Of a DNA stretch of 64,000 nucleotides, positions 1 to 9,362 are shown piece after piece. The notes below the pieces were generated by a model. It did no database searches. It saw only the letters and a program-made list of their open reading frames with translations, and was not told the origin of the DNA. Both the position numbers and the translations under genes were made by a program. The DNA comes from Belliella filtrata (GTDB lineage: Bacteria; Bacteroidota; Bacteroidia; Cytophagales; Cyclobacteriaceae). The stretch lies in the NCBI RefSeq assembly GCF_022549775.1, contig NZ_JAKZGP010000015.1, forward strand, positions 1 through 64,000. Direction: 5' to 3'. Position 1 is the first letter of the stretch. Each line of letters opens with the position of its first letter.

Positions 1-118
1 GCCAGCTTCCTTCAGATTCCACTTCGCATTGGACACCCTTGCTCTTGGCTAGTGGTTGGCGATTACAAACCCCCACAGTGGACTTTCACCACCTAGTTAG
101 TTACCATGCACGGCACAC
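1..118 (-). mobile_element. Group II intron, 5' end (domain I), cut by window edge
   Basis: Read on the minus strand from 118 downward, the sequence begins GTGTGCC, continues GCATGG and GGTGAAAGTCC, then CAAGGGTGTC and GTGGAATCTGAAGGAAGC. This order matches the conserved 5' end and domain I of bacterial group II introns, as recalled from the family. The intron boundary falls about 9 nt after the hairpin of the glnN terminator. Insertion behind an intrinsic terminator is the known habit of class C introns. The rest of the ribozyme and any reverse transcriptase lie outside the window. No protein is expected in this 118-nt piece. Confidence 0.75.
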
Positions 119-120
119 AA

Positions 121-153
121 TAAAAAAAGAGAACCAATTGGTTCTCTTTTTTT
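121..153 (-). terminator. Rho-independent terminator of glnN
   Basis: An 8-bp stem (AGAGAACC/GGTTCTCT, 128-147) has an AATT loop and is flanked by A and T runs on either side. It lies 18 nt beyond the glnN stop codon and is followed on the minus strand by the group II intron. Confidence 0.85.
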
Positions 154-170
154 ATTTTATTTCGAAAATG

Positions 171-2333
171 TTATTTGATGAACAACATTTCTCTATATTT
201 TACCAAAGGCCAAGATTCATCGTCAACTAAAAGTTCCAATTTATCTACAGCGTATCTGATCTTATCAAAGAAAGCATCTTTCACATCAGTGCTATATCCT
301 TTAGCTCTTTTGACTATATCATCTTCTTTGTTCAGCTTCTTTCTAGCATCGATCATCTGATTCACGTTAGACTTTAGAGATTCAAGATGCTTACTTACTT
401 CCTTGATAGTTTCTATAGCAGCAGTGTTATCTAAACCAAGACCTTTTAAACCATTAGCATTTTCGATCAATTTATTTTGATACAAAATTGCAGTAGGAAT
501 GATGTGATTCAATGCCAAATCTCCCATTACTCTAGATTCGATCTGTACTTTTTTGATATAGTTCTCGAGCATAATCTCGTGTCTTGCATGAAGCTCAACA
601 TGAGAAAGTACATTATGCTTTTGGAAGATTTCGATAACCTTTTTATCTGAATAGGTATCTAGTGCAAATGGCGTACTCTTCAAGTTAGAAAGTCCTCTTT
701 TTTCAGCCTCTTTTTCCCACTCTTCAGAGTATCCGTCACCTTCAAATCTCACTTTTTTAGAATCCTTAATGTATTTTCTCAATACATTTACGATGGCTAT
801 TTTCTTTTCTTTTCCAGCAGAGATTTCCTTCTCAATATCTTTTGCCATTTGCTTCAATACTTCTGCAACAATCACGTTCAATGCAGTCATTGGTTCAGCA
901 GAGTTGGCATTTGAACCTACAGCTCTAAACTCAAACTTGTTGCCTGTGAAAGCAAAAGGTGAAGTTCTGTTTCTATCTGTATTGTCAAGAATGATTTCTG
1001 GGATTTTAGAAATACCCAGCTTCATATACATGTTATCACCCTTTTCGATCTTAATATTTCCGTTTTTCTCTAATTCGTCTAAAATTCCAGAAAGGGTAGA
1101 TCCTAGGAATACAGAAATGATAGCTGGAGGTGCTTCGTTTGCTCCTAACCTGTGGTCGTTACCTGCAGATGCAATACTAGCTCTCAACAAATCAGCATAA
1201 TCATATACCGCCTTGATAGTCCCTACAAGGAAGGTCAAAAACTGAAGGTTCTCTCTAGCTGAATTACTTGGTTGAAAAAGGTTAACACCAGTATCAGTAA
1301 TCAATGACCAGTTGTTATGTTTACCAGAACCATTGACACCAGCAAATGGCTTCTCATGGAACAATACTTTCAAGTTGTGCTTTTCAGCTACCTTATCCAT
1401 AAGGTCCATCAAAAGCTGATTATGATCCACAGCTTTGTTGATTTCTTCAAACAAAGGAGCTACTTCAAACTGTCCAGGAGCTACTTCATTGTGTCTCGTA
1501 GAAACAGGAATGCCTAATTTCAAAGCCTCAATCTCGAAGTCCAACATGAAGTCCTTAACCCTTGTAGGGATAGAACCAAAATAATGGTCTTCTAGCTGTT
1601 GACCTCTAGCTGGATTGTGTCCATATACAGATCTACCTGCCATTACCAAGTCAGGTCTTGTTGCAAATAGTGCCTTGTCAATCACAAAGTACTCCTGCTC
1701 CACACCCAAAGACGGTGTTACTTTTCTGACATTTCTATCAAATAGTTGACATATCGCTACGGAAGCATCATTGATAGCTTCGATAGATTTCAAAAGTGGG
1801 GTTTTGTAATCCAGAGCCTCACCAGTATACGCCACAAAAATAGTAGGAATACATAGTGTATTAGAGAAAATAAATATCGGTGAAGAAGGATCCCATGCGG
1901 TATATCCTCTTGCTTCAAACGTAGACCTGATACCTCCGTTAGGAAACGATGAAGCATCTGGCTCTTGCTGAACCAAAGCAGATCCCTTGAATTTTTCTAT
2001 TCCTGCATGTGCATCAAAAAATGCATCGTGCTTTTCAGCTGTGGAACCAGTCAGTGGTTGGAACCAGTGTGTATAATGTGTAACACCTTTGGACAATGCC
2101 CAAGTTTTCACAGCAGATGCTATCTCTTCAGCTGTAGAAGGATCTATCTTCGCTCCTTTTTCAATCGCTTCTTCTACTTTTTTGTAAACAGTAGGAGCTA
2201 ATGACTCCTTCATTTGTTTTTTACCAAAAACATTTACTCCAAAATAATCAGAAATTTTTAGTGACGGTGCAGTTGCACTTACACTTGGTCTGTTTTGCGC
2301 TAGCAAAAGCGCCTTTTGTCTTAAAGTTGCCAT
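171..2333 (-). CDS. glnN: Glutamine synthetase type III
   Basis: The gene encodes a 720-residue ATP-dependent glutamate-ammonia ligase acting in the cytoplasm for nitrogen assimilation. The length is typical of GSIII (about 700-730 residues) and much longer than GSI or GSII. The N-terminal GSIII region (YFGVNVFG, then VYKKVEEA) precedes the catalytic domain. That domain carries FAGVNGSGKHNNWS and NDHRLGANEAPPAI, which hold ATP- and glutamate-binding residues. The protein stands alone, with a terminator 18 nt after the stop and the divergent gene mtaB across a 232-nt gap. A TATTTTTG box at 2372-2365 on the minus strand could be its -7 element, but no clear -33 TTG pairs with it. Family assignment is secure. 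Confidence 0.96.
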   Translation of the reverse strand: MATLRQKALLLAQNRPSVSATAPSLKISDYFGVNVFGKKQMKESLAPTVYKKVEEAIEKGAKIDPSTAEEIASAVKTWALSKGVTHYTHWFQPLTGSTAEKHDAFFDAHAGIEKFKGSALVQQEPDASSFPNGGIRSTFEARGYTAWDPSSPIFIFSNTLCIPTIFVAYTGEALDYKTPLLKSIEAINDASVAICQLFDRNVRKVTPSLGVEQEYFVIDKALFATRPDLVMAGRSVYGHNPARGQQLEDHYFGSIPTRVKDFMLDFEIEALKLGIPVSTRHNEVAPGQFEVAPLFEEINKAVDHNQLLMDLMDKVAEKHNLKVLFHEKPFAGVNGSGKHNNWSLITDTGVNLFQPSNSARENLQFLTFLVGTIKAVYDYADLLRASIASAGNDHRLGANEAPPAIISVFLGSTLSGILDELEKNGNIKIEKGDNMYMKLGISKIPEIILDNTDRNRTSPFAFTGNKFEFRAVGSNANSAEPMTALNVIVAEVLKQMAKDIEKEISAGKEKKIAIVNVLRKYIKDSKKVRFEGDGYSEEWEKEAEKRGLSNLKSTPFALDTYSDKKVIEIFQKHNVLSHVELHARHEIMLENYIKKVQIESRVMGDLALNHIIPTAILYQNKLIENANGLKGLGLDNTAAIETIKEVSKHLESLKSNVNQMIDARKKLNKEDDIVKRAKGYSTDVKDAFFDKIRYAVDKLELLVDDESWPLVKYREMLFIK

Positions 2334-2511
2334 TTCTACAATAAGTGGTTTGATTTAATACCCACAAAAATAGAAAATATTTGCAATTTAAAAGTAATTG
2401 GCTCGAAATAAGACCGATTTTCTATAAAAAATACATTATTTCTAAAAAAATAAGCTCAAAGACCATAGAATCACTCATATTTTTTGACTTTAAGGTCTAA
2501 AATTGAAAAAA

Positions 2512-2541
2512 TTGAAAACTTGATCTAATTAATTACCTTTG
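2512..2541 (+). promoter_or_regulatory. Bacteroidota-type promoter of mtaB
   Basis: TTG at 2512-2514 and TACCTTTG at 2534-2541 are separated by 19 nt. This fits the known Bacteroidota consensus (TTG about -33, TAnnTTTG about -7). It lies 24 nt before the start codon, giving a very short leader that still contains an AGGAGG box at 2553-2558. Confidence 0.65.
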
Positions 2542-2565
2542 CATTCTTAATCAGGAGGAAGTAAA

Positions 2566-3885
2566 GTGAAAAAAGTAGCATTCTATACATTAGGCTGTAA
2601 GTTGAATTATTCAGAGACATCTACAATCAGTAGGATGTTTGAAGACAAAGGCTATCTAAAGGTTGCATTCGAAGAGAATCCAGACATTTTCATCATCAAC
2701 ACCTGTTCTGTCACTGAAAATGCTGACAAGAAGTGTAAAAAAATTGTACAAGAAGCTAAAAAGATATCTCCTAACTCCTATGTAACCATCATAGGCTGCT
2801 ACGCACAGCTCAAGCCTCAAGAAATCGCTGAAATAAAAGGAGTAGACGCTGTACTGGGAGCTGCTGAAAAATTCAGACTGATTGAGTTATTGGACGGCTT
2901 TGCAAAAGAGCAAGAAACAAAAGTACTTGCATCAGAAATTCAAGAAGCTGTAACTTTCAACAATGCCTACTCAATAAATGATCGAACCAGAACTTTTCTC
3001 AAAGTTCAAGACGGATGTAATTATGGTTGTGCTTTCTGCACAATTCCTTTGGCTAGAGGAAAAAGTAGAAGTGACAGTACGGAGAACATACTTGCCGCTG
3101 CCAGAGAAATTGCAGCTACAGACGTCAAGGAAGTGGTCTTAACAGGTGTAAACATAGGTGACTTTGGAATTCAAGAAGGTAAAAGGAAAGAAAAGTTCAT
3201 AGATCTTGTCAAAGCCATAGATGAAATCGAAGGTATTGAAAGACTAAGAATTTCATCTATTGAACCTAACCTACTTACCAATGAAATCATTGAATTCGCA
3301 TCAACTTCAAAAAGATTCGTGCCTCACTTCCACATCCCACTACAATCTGGGTCAAATGAGATCTTGAGAAAAATGGGCAGAAGATACTTGCGAGAACTAT
3401 ATGAAGATCGTGTGAGTAAAATCAAAACACTTATGCCCCATTGTTGTATAGGCGTAGATGTCATAGTAGGTTTCCCCGGTGAGACTGAAGAGCTATTCTT
3501 AGAAACCTACAACTTCCTCAACGACCTAGACATTTCCTATCTGCATGTGTTTACCTACTCTGAGAGAGCAAATACAAGAGCAACAGAAATGGATCATGTA
3601 GTGCCTATGAAGGTGAGAAACGAGAGATCAAAAATGCTTCGAATTCTTTCTGAAAAGAAAAGAAGGAAATTCTATGAAGAAAATCTAGATAAAACCTTCA
3701 CCGTGCTGTTCGAAGATGATGTAGAAGACGGGAAAATGCATGGCTTTACTGAAAACTATATCAGGGTTTCTGCAAAATATGATCCTTTGCTAATCAATGA
3801 GCTTAAAACTGTCACTCTGAAATCGATCAATGAGAAAGGAACAGTAGAAGTAACCGAACCAGAAGTCGTCTACGAAAAGCACTAA
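2566..3885 (+). CDS. mtaB: tRNA t6A37 methylthiotransferase MtaB
   Basis: The gene encodes a 439-residue radical-SAM enzyme that converts t6A to ms2t6A at position 37 of ANN-decoding tRNAs. Three parts are visible. The N-terminal UPF0004 domain has three cysteines for the auxiliary Fe-S cluster (LGCKLNYSE, NTCSVT, GCYAQ). The central radical-SAM domain has a CxxxCxxC motif (DGCNYGCAFCTIP, about residue 145). The C-terminal region is TRAM-like. The start is GTG at 2566, chosen because AGGAGG sits 7 nt upstream and the sequence reads directly into the family N-terminus (KKVAFYTLGC). Strong Shine-Dalgarno boxes are uncommon in this phylum. The gene is monocistronic. Confidence 0.93.
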   Translation: MKKVAFYTLGCKLNYSETSTISRMFEDKGYLKVAFEENPDIFIINTCSVTENADKKCKKIVQEAKKISPNSYVTIIGCYAQLKPQEIAEIKGVDAVLGAAEKFRLIELLDGFAKEQETKVLASEIQEAVTFNNAYSINDRTRTFLKVQDGCNYGCAFCTIPLARGKSRSDSTENILAAAREIAATDVKEVVLTGVNIGDFGIQEGKRKEKFIDLVKAIDEIEGIERLRISSIEPNLLTNEIIEFASTSKRFVPHFHIPLQSGSNEILRKMGRRYLRELYEDRVSKIKTLMPHCCIGVDVIVGFPGETEELFLETYNFLNDLDISYLHVFTYSERANTRATEMDHVVPMKVRNERSKMLRILSEKKRRKFYEENLDKTFTVLFEDDVEDGKMHGFTENYIRVSAKYDPLLINELKTVTLKSINEKGTVEVTEPEVVYEKH

Positions 3886-3917
3886 CAGCCTAAAGGTAAT
3901 TTATAACAATTGCTCAA

Positions 3918-5429
3918 CTAGCCATTCATTTGAATCACTTCTCCATCTCGTAAAACAAGCTCTTTATCAACAACAGAAGGAATATCATGATCATAATGGC
4001 TAACATATAATAAGGAAATCATCGGTCTATTTGCGATAAGATTCACTATTTGCCTAAATCGACCAGCTTGATTTTCATCCATACCTTGAGTAGCTTCATC
4101 ACAGATCAATAGTGCCGGAGATTTGATTAGAGCTCGTGCCAATAAACAAAAACGCTGAACATCTATGGGGGCTTGATGAAAAAGCACATTGGCAAACTTA
4201 TGAATTTGTAAAAATATCATCCAATCCATGGCTAATTGACTTTGTATATCAGTAGTTTTTTTAAAAAGTCCCATGGTGTCAAAGCAACCAGACAAAATAA
4301 CTTTATAGCAAGTTTGATTTCTGGGAAAAAATCTTGACAAGTCCGAAGAAACAAAGCCTATAGGTTTCTTAATATCCCAAATCGATTCTCCAGTCCCTCT
4401 TTTTTTGTTAAACAAGTAGATATCATTTGCATAAGCTTGGGGATGCTCACCAATTAGTAAACTTATCAAGGTAGATTTACCAGCTCCATTATGTCCTTTG
4501 ATAGACCACGATTCTCCCTGTTTAATCTCCCAGGTGACATTTTTGAGAATACGTTTTTCACCATAGGATACATTCACTCCATGAAGTTTTACAAATTGCT
4601 CATACTTTGGAACATCAAGACTTAAGAGAAGTTTTTCTAGGATTGAATTGTCTATTTCTATTGAATCAACAGCAAGGTTTGTTGATCTATTTTCTAAAAA
4701 TGCTGATTTCGTCAAAGAGTGCATTACACCTGATCGATACTCTCCCACATGCGTGATTACTTTGGGAATCTCTTGTACTTTTGTAGCAATAATCAATTGG
4801 ATGCCAGAATCTACTATCTGTTGAAAAACCTGATCAAACATTTCCCTTGTCTCTCTATCCAACCCCGTCAATGGCTCATCCATTAAAAAAAGTTTGGGAT
4901 TGTGAAGCAAGGCTGAACCTATAGCCAGTCTTCGTGTCTCACCATTCGAAAGTTTGAGCAATGATTCATTTTGAAGTGCTTCAAGGTTGAAAAAATTCAT
5001 TACCTTTTCGATGTCCCAATACCCATTGTTTTTTGGTTCAATAGTACTTAAATGCTCCTTTACAGTGTAGGCGGTATCTGATTCAGTGGCATTGAATCTT
5101 TGTTGAAAATAAAAATTTTGAAGATTATCCTTATTTGTGAAAGTATATTTTTGAGACACATGAGCAATCAAGTCTCTATAACTGCTAACCTCCTTTGCAG
5201 CCATTTTTACATTTTGGTATTGAGTTGCAAACGGAAACCTTACATGTCCATGATAAACTACCGTTTTGCCAAGAATTGTATTAAAAAAAGCCTCCTTTTC
5301 CAATACACTTGGGAACAAGACAGCCCAATGCTGACCATCTTCCATAGAAAAATCAAAATCTTGGAAAATGGTGTTTCCTAAATGCTTGACCCCAACTTTT
5401 TCAAAATACAAAAAACTACTTTTACCCAT
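3918..5429 (-). CDS. Duplicated ABC ATPase, ModF-like
   Basis: A 503-residue cytoplasmic protein with two nucleotide-binding domains and no membrane segment. Domain 1 (about 1-250) keeps the signature LSNGETRR and Walker B LFLMDEPLTGLD, but where Walker A should be it reads VLFPSVLEKEAF, with no GxxGxGKS/T. Domain 2 (about 275-500) has a good Walker A (GHNGAGKST) and Walker B (LLICDEATQGMD) but no recognisable LSGGQ. The two halves could therefore form one intact composite ATP site. Its start overlaps the stop of the upstream permease gene (TAATG), so the two are translationally coupled. The closest recognised type is the ModF/PhrA group of twin ATPases. The transported substrate is unknown. 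Confidence 0.8.
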   Translation of the reverse strand: MGKSSFLYFEKVGVKHLGNTIFQDFDFSMEDGQHWAVLFPSVLEKEAFFNTILGKTVVYHGHVRFPFATQYQNVKMAAKEVSSYRDLIAHVSQKYTFTNKDNLQNFYFQQRFNATESDTAYTVKEHLSTIEPKNNGYWDIEKVMNFFNLEALQNESLLKLSNGETRRLAIGSALLHNPKLFLMDEPLTGLDRETREMFDQVFQQIVDSGIQLIIATKVQEIPKVITHVGEYRSGVMHSLTKSAFLENRSTNLAVDSIEIDNSILEKLLLSLDVPKYEQFVKLHGVNVSYGEKRILKNVTWEIKQGESWSIKGHNGAGKSTLISLLIGEHPQAYANDIYLFNKKRGTGESIWDIKKPIGFVSSDLSRFFPRNQTCYKVILSGCFDTMGLFKKTTDIQSQLAMDWMIFLQIHKFANVLFHQAPIDVQRFCLLARALIKSPALLICDEATQGMDENQAGRFRQIVNLIANRPMISLLYVSHYDHDIPSVVDKELVLRDGEVIQMNG

Positions 5430-6673
5430 TATTCATACCTCAAAGACTCGATAGGGTCGAGTTTACTTGCTTTGAATGCTGGGATATACCCTGATCCTAA
5501 GCCTACCACAATACAAATCATAAATGAAACCATAATCCAAAGCCAAGGAATCAAGAAACCACCAGGCCCGATAGCATTGGCAACAATATTCCCTATACCA
5601 ATCCCTAATATTACTCCAAATATCCCACCTATAATACAGATTGTAATTGCTTCAATTAAAAACTGTTGCCTAATTCTCAAAGGTGTCGCACCGAGAGCTT
5701 TCCGAATCCCTATTTCTCTAGTACGCTCCGTGACCGATACTAGCATGATATTCATCAAACCTATCGAGGCGCCAACCAAAGTAACAAAACCTATAGTAAA
5801 CCCTCCTATTCTTAGATATCCTGCCACTTCTTCTAAACTCTCTCCCACTGTTTGACTTTTGGTAATTTCAAAAGAATCCTCTTGACCTACACCATCTTGC
5901 CTAACCTTTCTCATCAATCCCGTGGCTTGGCCCATATCATAGTCCACACTCATAGGACTTGATGCACTTGCGGTAATATTATACCGGAAGGTTCCTCTAG
6001 AATCCAGCCTACTACCATTTTCTATAGGAATAAAAATAGCCCTATCGGCACTTGATCCCCCTCCCATGTTTCCTTGTTTTTCTAATATTCCTATGATTGT
6101 ATATCTATTTCCAAAAAATGAAATCTGCTGATTCAAAGCATTCTCTTCCTTCTCAAACAAAGTCTCAACTAAGTCGAGGCCAACCACGCACACATTGGTG
6201 CCGTACTGAATTTCTGTAGCACTAAAATTCCTTCCTTCTTCAATCTTCACACCCTTGATCAAGAAATATAACTCATCTACTCCGGTAACTCTGACATTTG
6301 GATTAGTTTTCTTTGAACCCCTCTTGATTTCTGCTGCTCCAGAAAGTGTGGTATAAACAGTCGCATTACCCATTGTAGCGTAAGACTGTTTGAACTCTTT
6401 TGCATCTTTGTACTTCACAAGTGGGTAAGATTTTTCGGTCTTCCCACCTTGTACAGACCTTCCACCTGAAAAACCTCGTGATCTAATATCAAAGTTGTTG
6501 GCCCCTAGTCCAGAGAAACTATCCTCAATTTGGGCTTTGATCGCATCTATTGCAGTGAGCATACCCACTAAAGAAGTAATACCAATAGCAATGATTGCCC
6601 CAGTAAGTATTGTTCTCAGAAGATTGGTCTTGACAGACCTTAAAGCCTCTCTTATATTTTCGATCAAATTCAT
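5429..6673 (-). CDS. MacB/FtsX-type ABC transporter permease
   Basis: A 414-residue inner-membrane protein of the MacB_PCD-FtsX family. The first transmembrane helix (about 19-40, [20 protein letters not shown]) is followed by a large periplasmic domain (about 45-280). Three C-terminal helices follow, with the typical FtsX segment between them ([25 protein letters not shown]). The protein ends [12 protein letters not shown], the usual ending of MacB-type permeases. Family members act in efflux of lipoproteins, peptides or antibiotics, or in mechanotransmission. The stop overlaps the start of the twin-ATPase gene by one base. Pairing of a MacB-like permease with a ModF-like ATPase is unusual, and the usual single-domain MacB ATPase is not seen nearby. 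Confidence 0.88.
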   Translation of the reverse strand: MNLIENIREALRSVKTNLLRTILTGAIIAIGITSLVGMLTAIDAIKAQIEDSFSGLGANNFDIRSRGFSGGRSVQGGKTEKSYPLVKYKDAKEFKQSYATMGNATVYTTLSGAAEIKRGSKKTNPNVRVTGVDELYFLIKGVKIEEGRNFSATEIQYGTNVCVVGLDLVETLFEKEENALNQQISFFGNRYTIIGILEKQGNMGGGSSADRAIFIPIENGSRLDSRGTFRYNITASASSPMSVDYDMGQATGLMRKVRQDGVGQEDSFEITKSQTVGESLEEVAGYLRIGGFTIGFVTLVGASIGLMNIMLVSVTERTREIGIRKALGATPLRIRQQFLIEAITICIIGGIFGVILGIGIGNIVANAIGPGGFLIPWLWIMVSFMICIVVGLGSGYIPAFKASKLDPIESLRYE

Positions 6674-6783
6674 ATTTTGTTCATTTTAGAACAGAAATAC
6701 TAAAATTTAGTATTCTGAAAGCCTTAATATCTTACATTATCCCAAAAAACCAATAACTTTTTTTTATAAAAATAAATTACTTA

Positions 6784-7401
6784 TCAGTGCATTCTATCTC
6801 CTCTTACTTCAATATTCCTTAAGACTTCTGCTTCGTACTCTAGCCATTCATTCCAACGCACATTGACCTTGTCTTTATCATAAATATCTCTAGCCAGTTC
6901 AATAAAATTTACATAATGTCCAGCTTCAGATATCATCAATTCATAATAAAATTTCTTCAACTCCCCATCTTCTATATCCCTAGACAATAGCTTAAAGCGC
7001 TCACAGCTTCTAGCTTCTATCAGGGCATTCATTAGCAAGTACTCAGACAACTGCTGTGGTCGCGTACCACCCTTCTTAACAAACTCAGCAAGCTTGATGA
7101 CATATTCATCTTTTCTAGGCTTTCCTAAAGAAAAGCCTCTTTTATCAATCTGCTCCATCACACGTTCAAAATGCCCCCATTCTTCTGCGACTACAGGTAT
7201 GAGTACATCCCTCAATTCTTTGAAATCATAAAAATTCACAATCAAAGAAATGCATGAAGTTGCTGCCTTTTGCTCACAGTAAGCATGATCTATGAGAATA
7301 TCTTCCAAATTCATCTTGGCAATATCCACCCACCTCGGGTCTGTAGGTAGCTGTAAATGAAGCATTTTTTGTCTTGTACTTTCTTCCCAACTCATATGCA
7401 T
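6784..7401 (-). CDS. miaE: tRNA-(ms2io6A)-hydroxylase MiaE
   Basis: A 205-residue ferritin-like di-iron monooxygenase that hydroxylates the isopentenyl group of ms2i6A37 in tRNA. Two ExxH iron-ligand motifs are visible (EEWGHFERVM near residue 75 and SEAGHYVNFIE near residue 160), and both belong to the four-helix bundle. It overlaps the stop of the upstream porin gene (TAATG), so it is probably made from the same transcript as the porin and lpxK. ATG at 7401 and ATG at 7395 are both possible starts. It complements mtaB, another position-37 tRNA modifier in this window, though no direct link is implied. Confidence 0.9.
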   Translation of the reverse strand: MHMSWEESTRQKMLHLQLPTDPRWVDIAKMNLEDILIDHAYCEQKAATSCISLIVNFYDFKELRDVLIPVVAEEWGHFERVMEQIDKRGFSLGKPRKDEYVIKLAEFVKKGGTRPQQLSEYLLMNALIEARSCERFKLLSRDIEDGELKKFYYELMISEAGHYVNFIELARDIYDKDKVNVRWNEWLEYEAEVLRNIEVRGDRMH

Positions 7402-9362
7402 TAATCAAATAGTGGCCATGAAATCCCGATATCCAGCATCCCTCTCAAGCCAGTGTAATCTGGTGTCACAAAATATCCTGGCACAGACAATAAGTTATCG
7501 TTGATGTGATTATAGCGAACCAATACGCGTGTCCTATTTATCCTGATATTTAAGAAAAAATCTAAAATAGGATAACCAGCTACAAGGAACCTACTATCCG
7601 AACCTTGTAAATAAAACTGCTGCATGGCTGGATTATATGCATCCGCCCTATATTCACTTCTATACCTTCCCTCTACCCCGATCTGAACAAAAAGATTCTC
7701 GTCAAACATAGGACTATCATAATAAATCCTACTGTTTGCAAAAACCTCTGGTATCCTGAAAATATCAGATGAACCACCTGTGATAAGGGTATAATATGCC
7801 TCCGTCTCCCAAAATAATTTTCCAGCAACATTGAAACTAGTCTTGACGCCAGGAATAAGCATAAAAGCATCGCCTGAAGCTTGAGCAGCTTGTTGATTTT
7901 CATCGAAATAAACAAAATTACTCAACCTGTTTATCGTCACATTTGGACGAATACTCCACCTTTTAAAATCAGCTTTGATCACTCCCTGAACTTGATCCAA
8001 ACCTATATTGGAAAATCTATTGCTCCAGCGGTGATGATTGCCTCTATAAAGCATCTGCATTGCAGTAGGTTTGTACAAAGCCTTGGTGTAAGTAGCCTCT
8101 AAGAATGGAGAAATGAATTTACCATTTATTCTGAACGCACCAGGTAGAAGATACTCACCTTCTGCTTCAAACCTCCATTTTTCGCTAATTTCTCCACGAA
8201 GTGCTCCACCAATAGAAAATTCATCAAATCCGTAAGGGTCAACTTGGAAATTGCCCTTCATTCTTCCTGTTCTAAACTTTGCAAAGGCATTATAATACAC
8301 AGGGCCCAAATCCCCTTTGAATCCTATTTCATTCCTCCATTCTGAAAAATCATTGACATTGATTGTACTATCAGGTCTATTGAACCTCTCTGGGTTATAC
8401 CTGTCAAAAAATGGCGCTGACTCAGGGCCCAAGGCCGTTCTAAAAGAAAGTTCTTGCCTCCTTCTATCAAAAACATGATAGGCTTGCCATCCTTTGAGTA
8501 TCTCATACTCTTGGTAGACATGGATATCCTGTCGCAAGTCTACTGCAGTAGCATCTCTCAACCAAACTTTGGCATCTTCATAGGTGAAATACAATGAGGT
8601 ACTATCTACTTCAGGTGGAATAATCCCACCCTGCTCTGCGACTTGATGTCTGGTTCTGGAGAAATTTGCCAATAAGATATATTTATCATTATCAGACTTG
8701 TAACTTGTATGAAAAACATAGGCATTTTTCACCGCTTGGTTATCATCCCTCCTATTTGGGTTCAATGTCTTTCTGGCTCGAATAGTATTTAGCGTAAACC
8801 CAACATTCCATTTGGGTGTCACGTTTCGAGCAAATTCCAAATCCATCATATTGCGATTTCCACCACCAAAGAAAAGCTCCATATTGGTAAAAGGTGATTT
8901 GGTATCATAATACTTGACACTATCAGTAGACTGATGATAAAGATCATAGGCATGGAATCCCGAAGTAGTTCCGATCATCACTGGGGCTTGATAATAAATA
9001 TGTTGTGCAGCGGAGCCTATATTTCCCAGGTCTTGATATTTCCATCCAGATTTTGCAACTGGTTCATAATAATGGAAATTATTCAAAAGTGTATCTACCT
9101 CATATTTCTTTATCCTATTTCTCTTGATGTCTTTTTCCAGAAAATACAAAGTAGTCTTTGGACCAAATACCATTTTTGTAGAATCATCTATGAGTTTTTT
9201 TCTTCCATCCTGCTGCTGCTCTTCTTCATCTTCCCCTTCTCTGCTAGTCTCTTGGCGGGTATTTCCTACCGGTGGAGTTCTAGTTGGAATCTGCGCGAAG
9301 ACTTCTAGACTAAGCGTCAGCATGATTAAAAATAAAATAAAACCTAAAATTCCTGATCTCAC
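7401..9362 (-). CDS. Putative outer-membrane porin (PF14121-like)
   Basis: A 653-residue secreted protein. The N-terminus is a signal peptide ending near EVFAQ, followed by a low-complexity acidic stretch rich in E, D and Q (about 36-52). The rest is a long series of alternating aromatic strands typical of an outer-membrane beta-barrel. Examples are YNAFAKFRTGRM, WRFEAEGEYLLPGAF and VLVRYNHIND. The C-terminus, GISWPLFD, is close to an aromatic barrel-terminal strand. This matches the Bacteroidota putative porin family in size and order. The gene sits in an overlapping cluster with lpxK (4-nt overlap) and miaE (1-nt overlap). Co-transcription with lpxK suggests an envelope role; the solute is unknown. 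Confidence 0.78.
   Translation of the reverse strand: MRSGILGFILFLIMLTLSLEVFAQIPTRTPPVGNTRQETSREGEDEEEQQQDGRKKLIDDSTKMVFGPKTTLYFLEKDIKRNRIKKYEVDTLLNNFHYYEPVAKSGWKYQDLGNIGSAAQHIYYQAPVMIGTTSGFHAYDLYHQSTDSVKYYDTKSPFTNMELFFGGGNRNMMDLEFARNVTPKWNVGFTLNTIRARKTLNPNRRDDNQAVKNAYVFHTSYKSDNDKYILLANFSRTRHQVAEQGGIIPPEVDSTSLYFTYEDAKVWLRDATAVDLRQDIHVYQEYEILKGWQAYHVFDRRRQELSFRTALGPESAPFFDRYNPERFNRPDSTINVNDFSEWRNEIGFKGDLGPVYYNAFAKFRTGRMKGNFQVDPYGFDEFSIGGALRGEISEKWRFEAEGEYLLPGAFRINGKFISPFLEATYTKALYKPTAMQMLYRGNHHRWSNRFSNIGLDQVQGVIKADFKRWSIRPNVTINRLSNFVYFDENQQAAQASGDAFMLIPGVKTSFNVAGKLFWETEAYYTLITGGSSDIFRIPEVFANSRIYYDSPMFDENLFVQIGVEGRYRSEYRADAYNPAMQQFYLQGSDSRFLVAGYPILDFFLNIRINRTRVLVRYNHINDNLLSVPGYFVTPDYTGLRGMLDIGISWPLFD

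Noticed and set aside
769-1200. A 143-residue plus-strand open frame inside glnN
   Set aside because: It is antisense to conserved glutamine synthetase motifs and has no start signals or recognisable domain.
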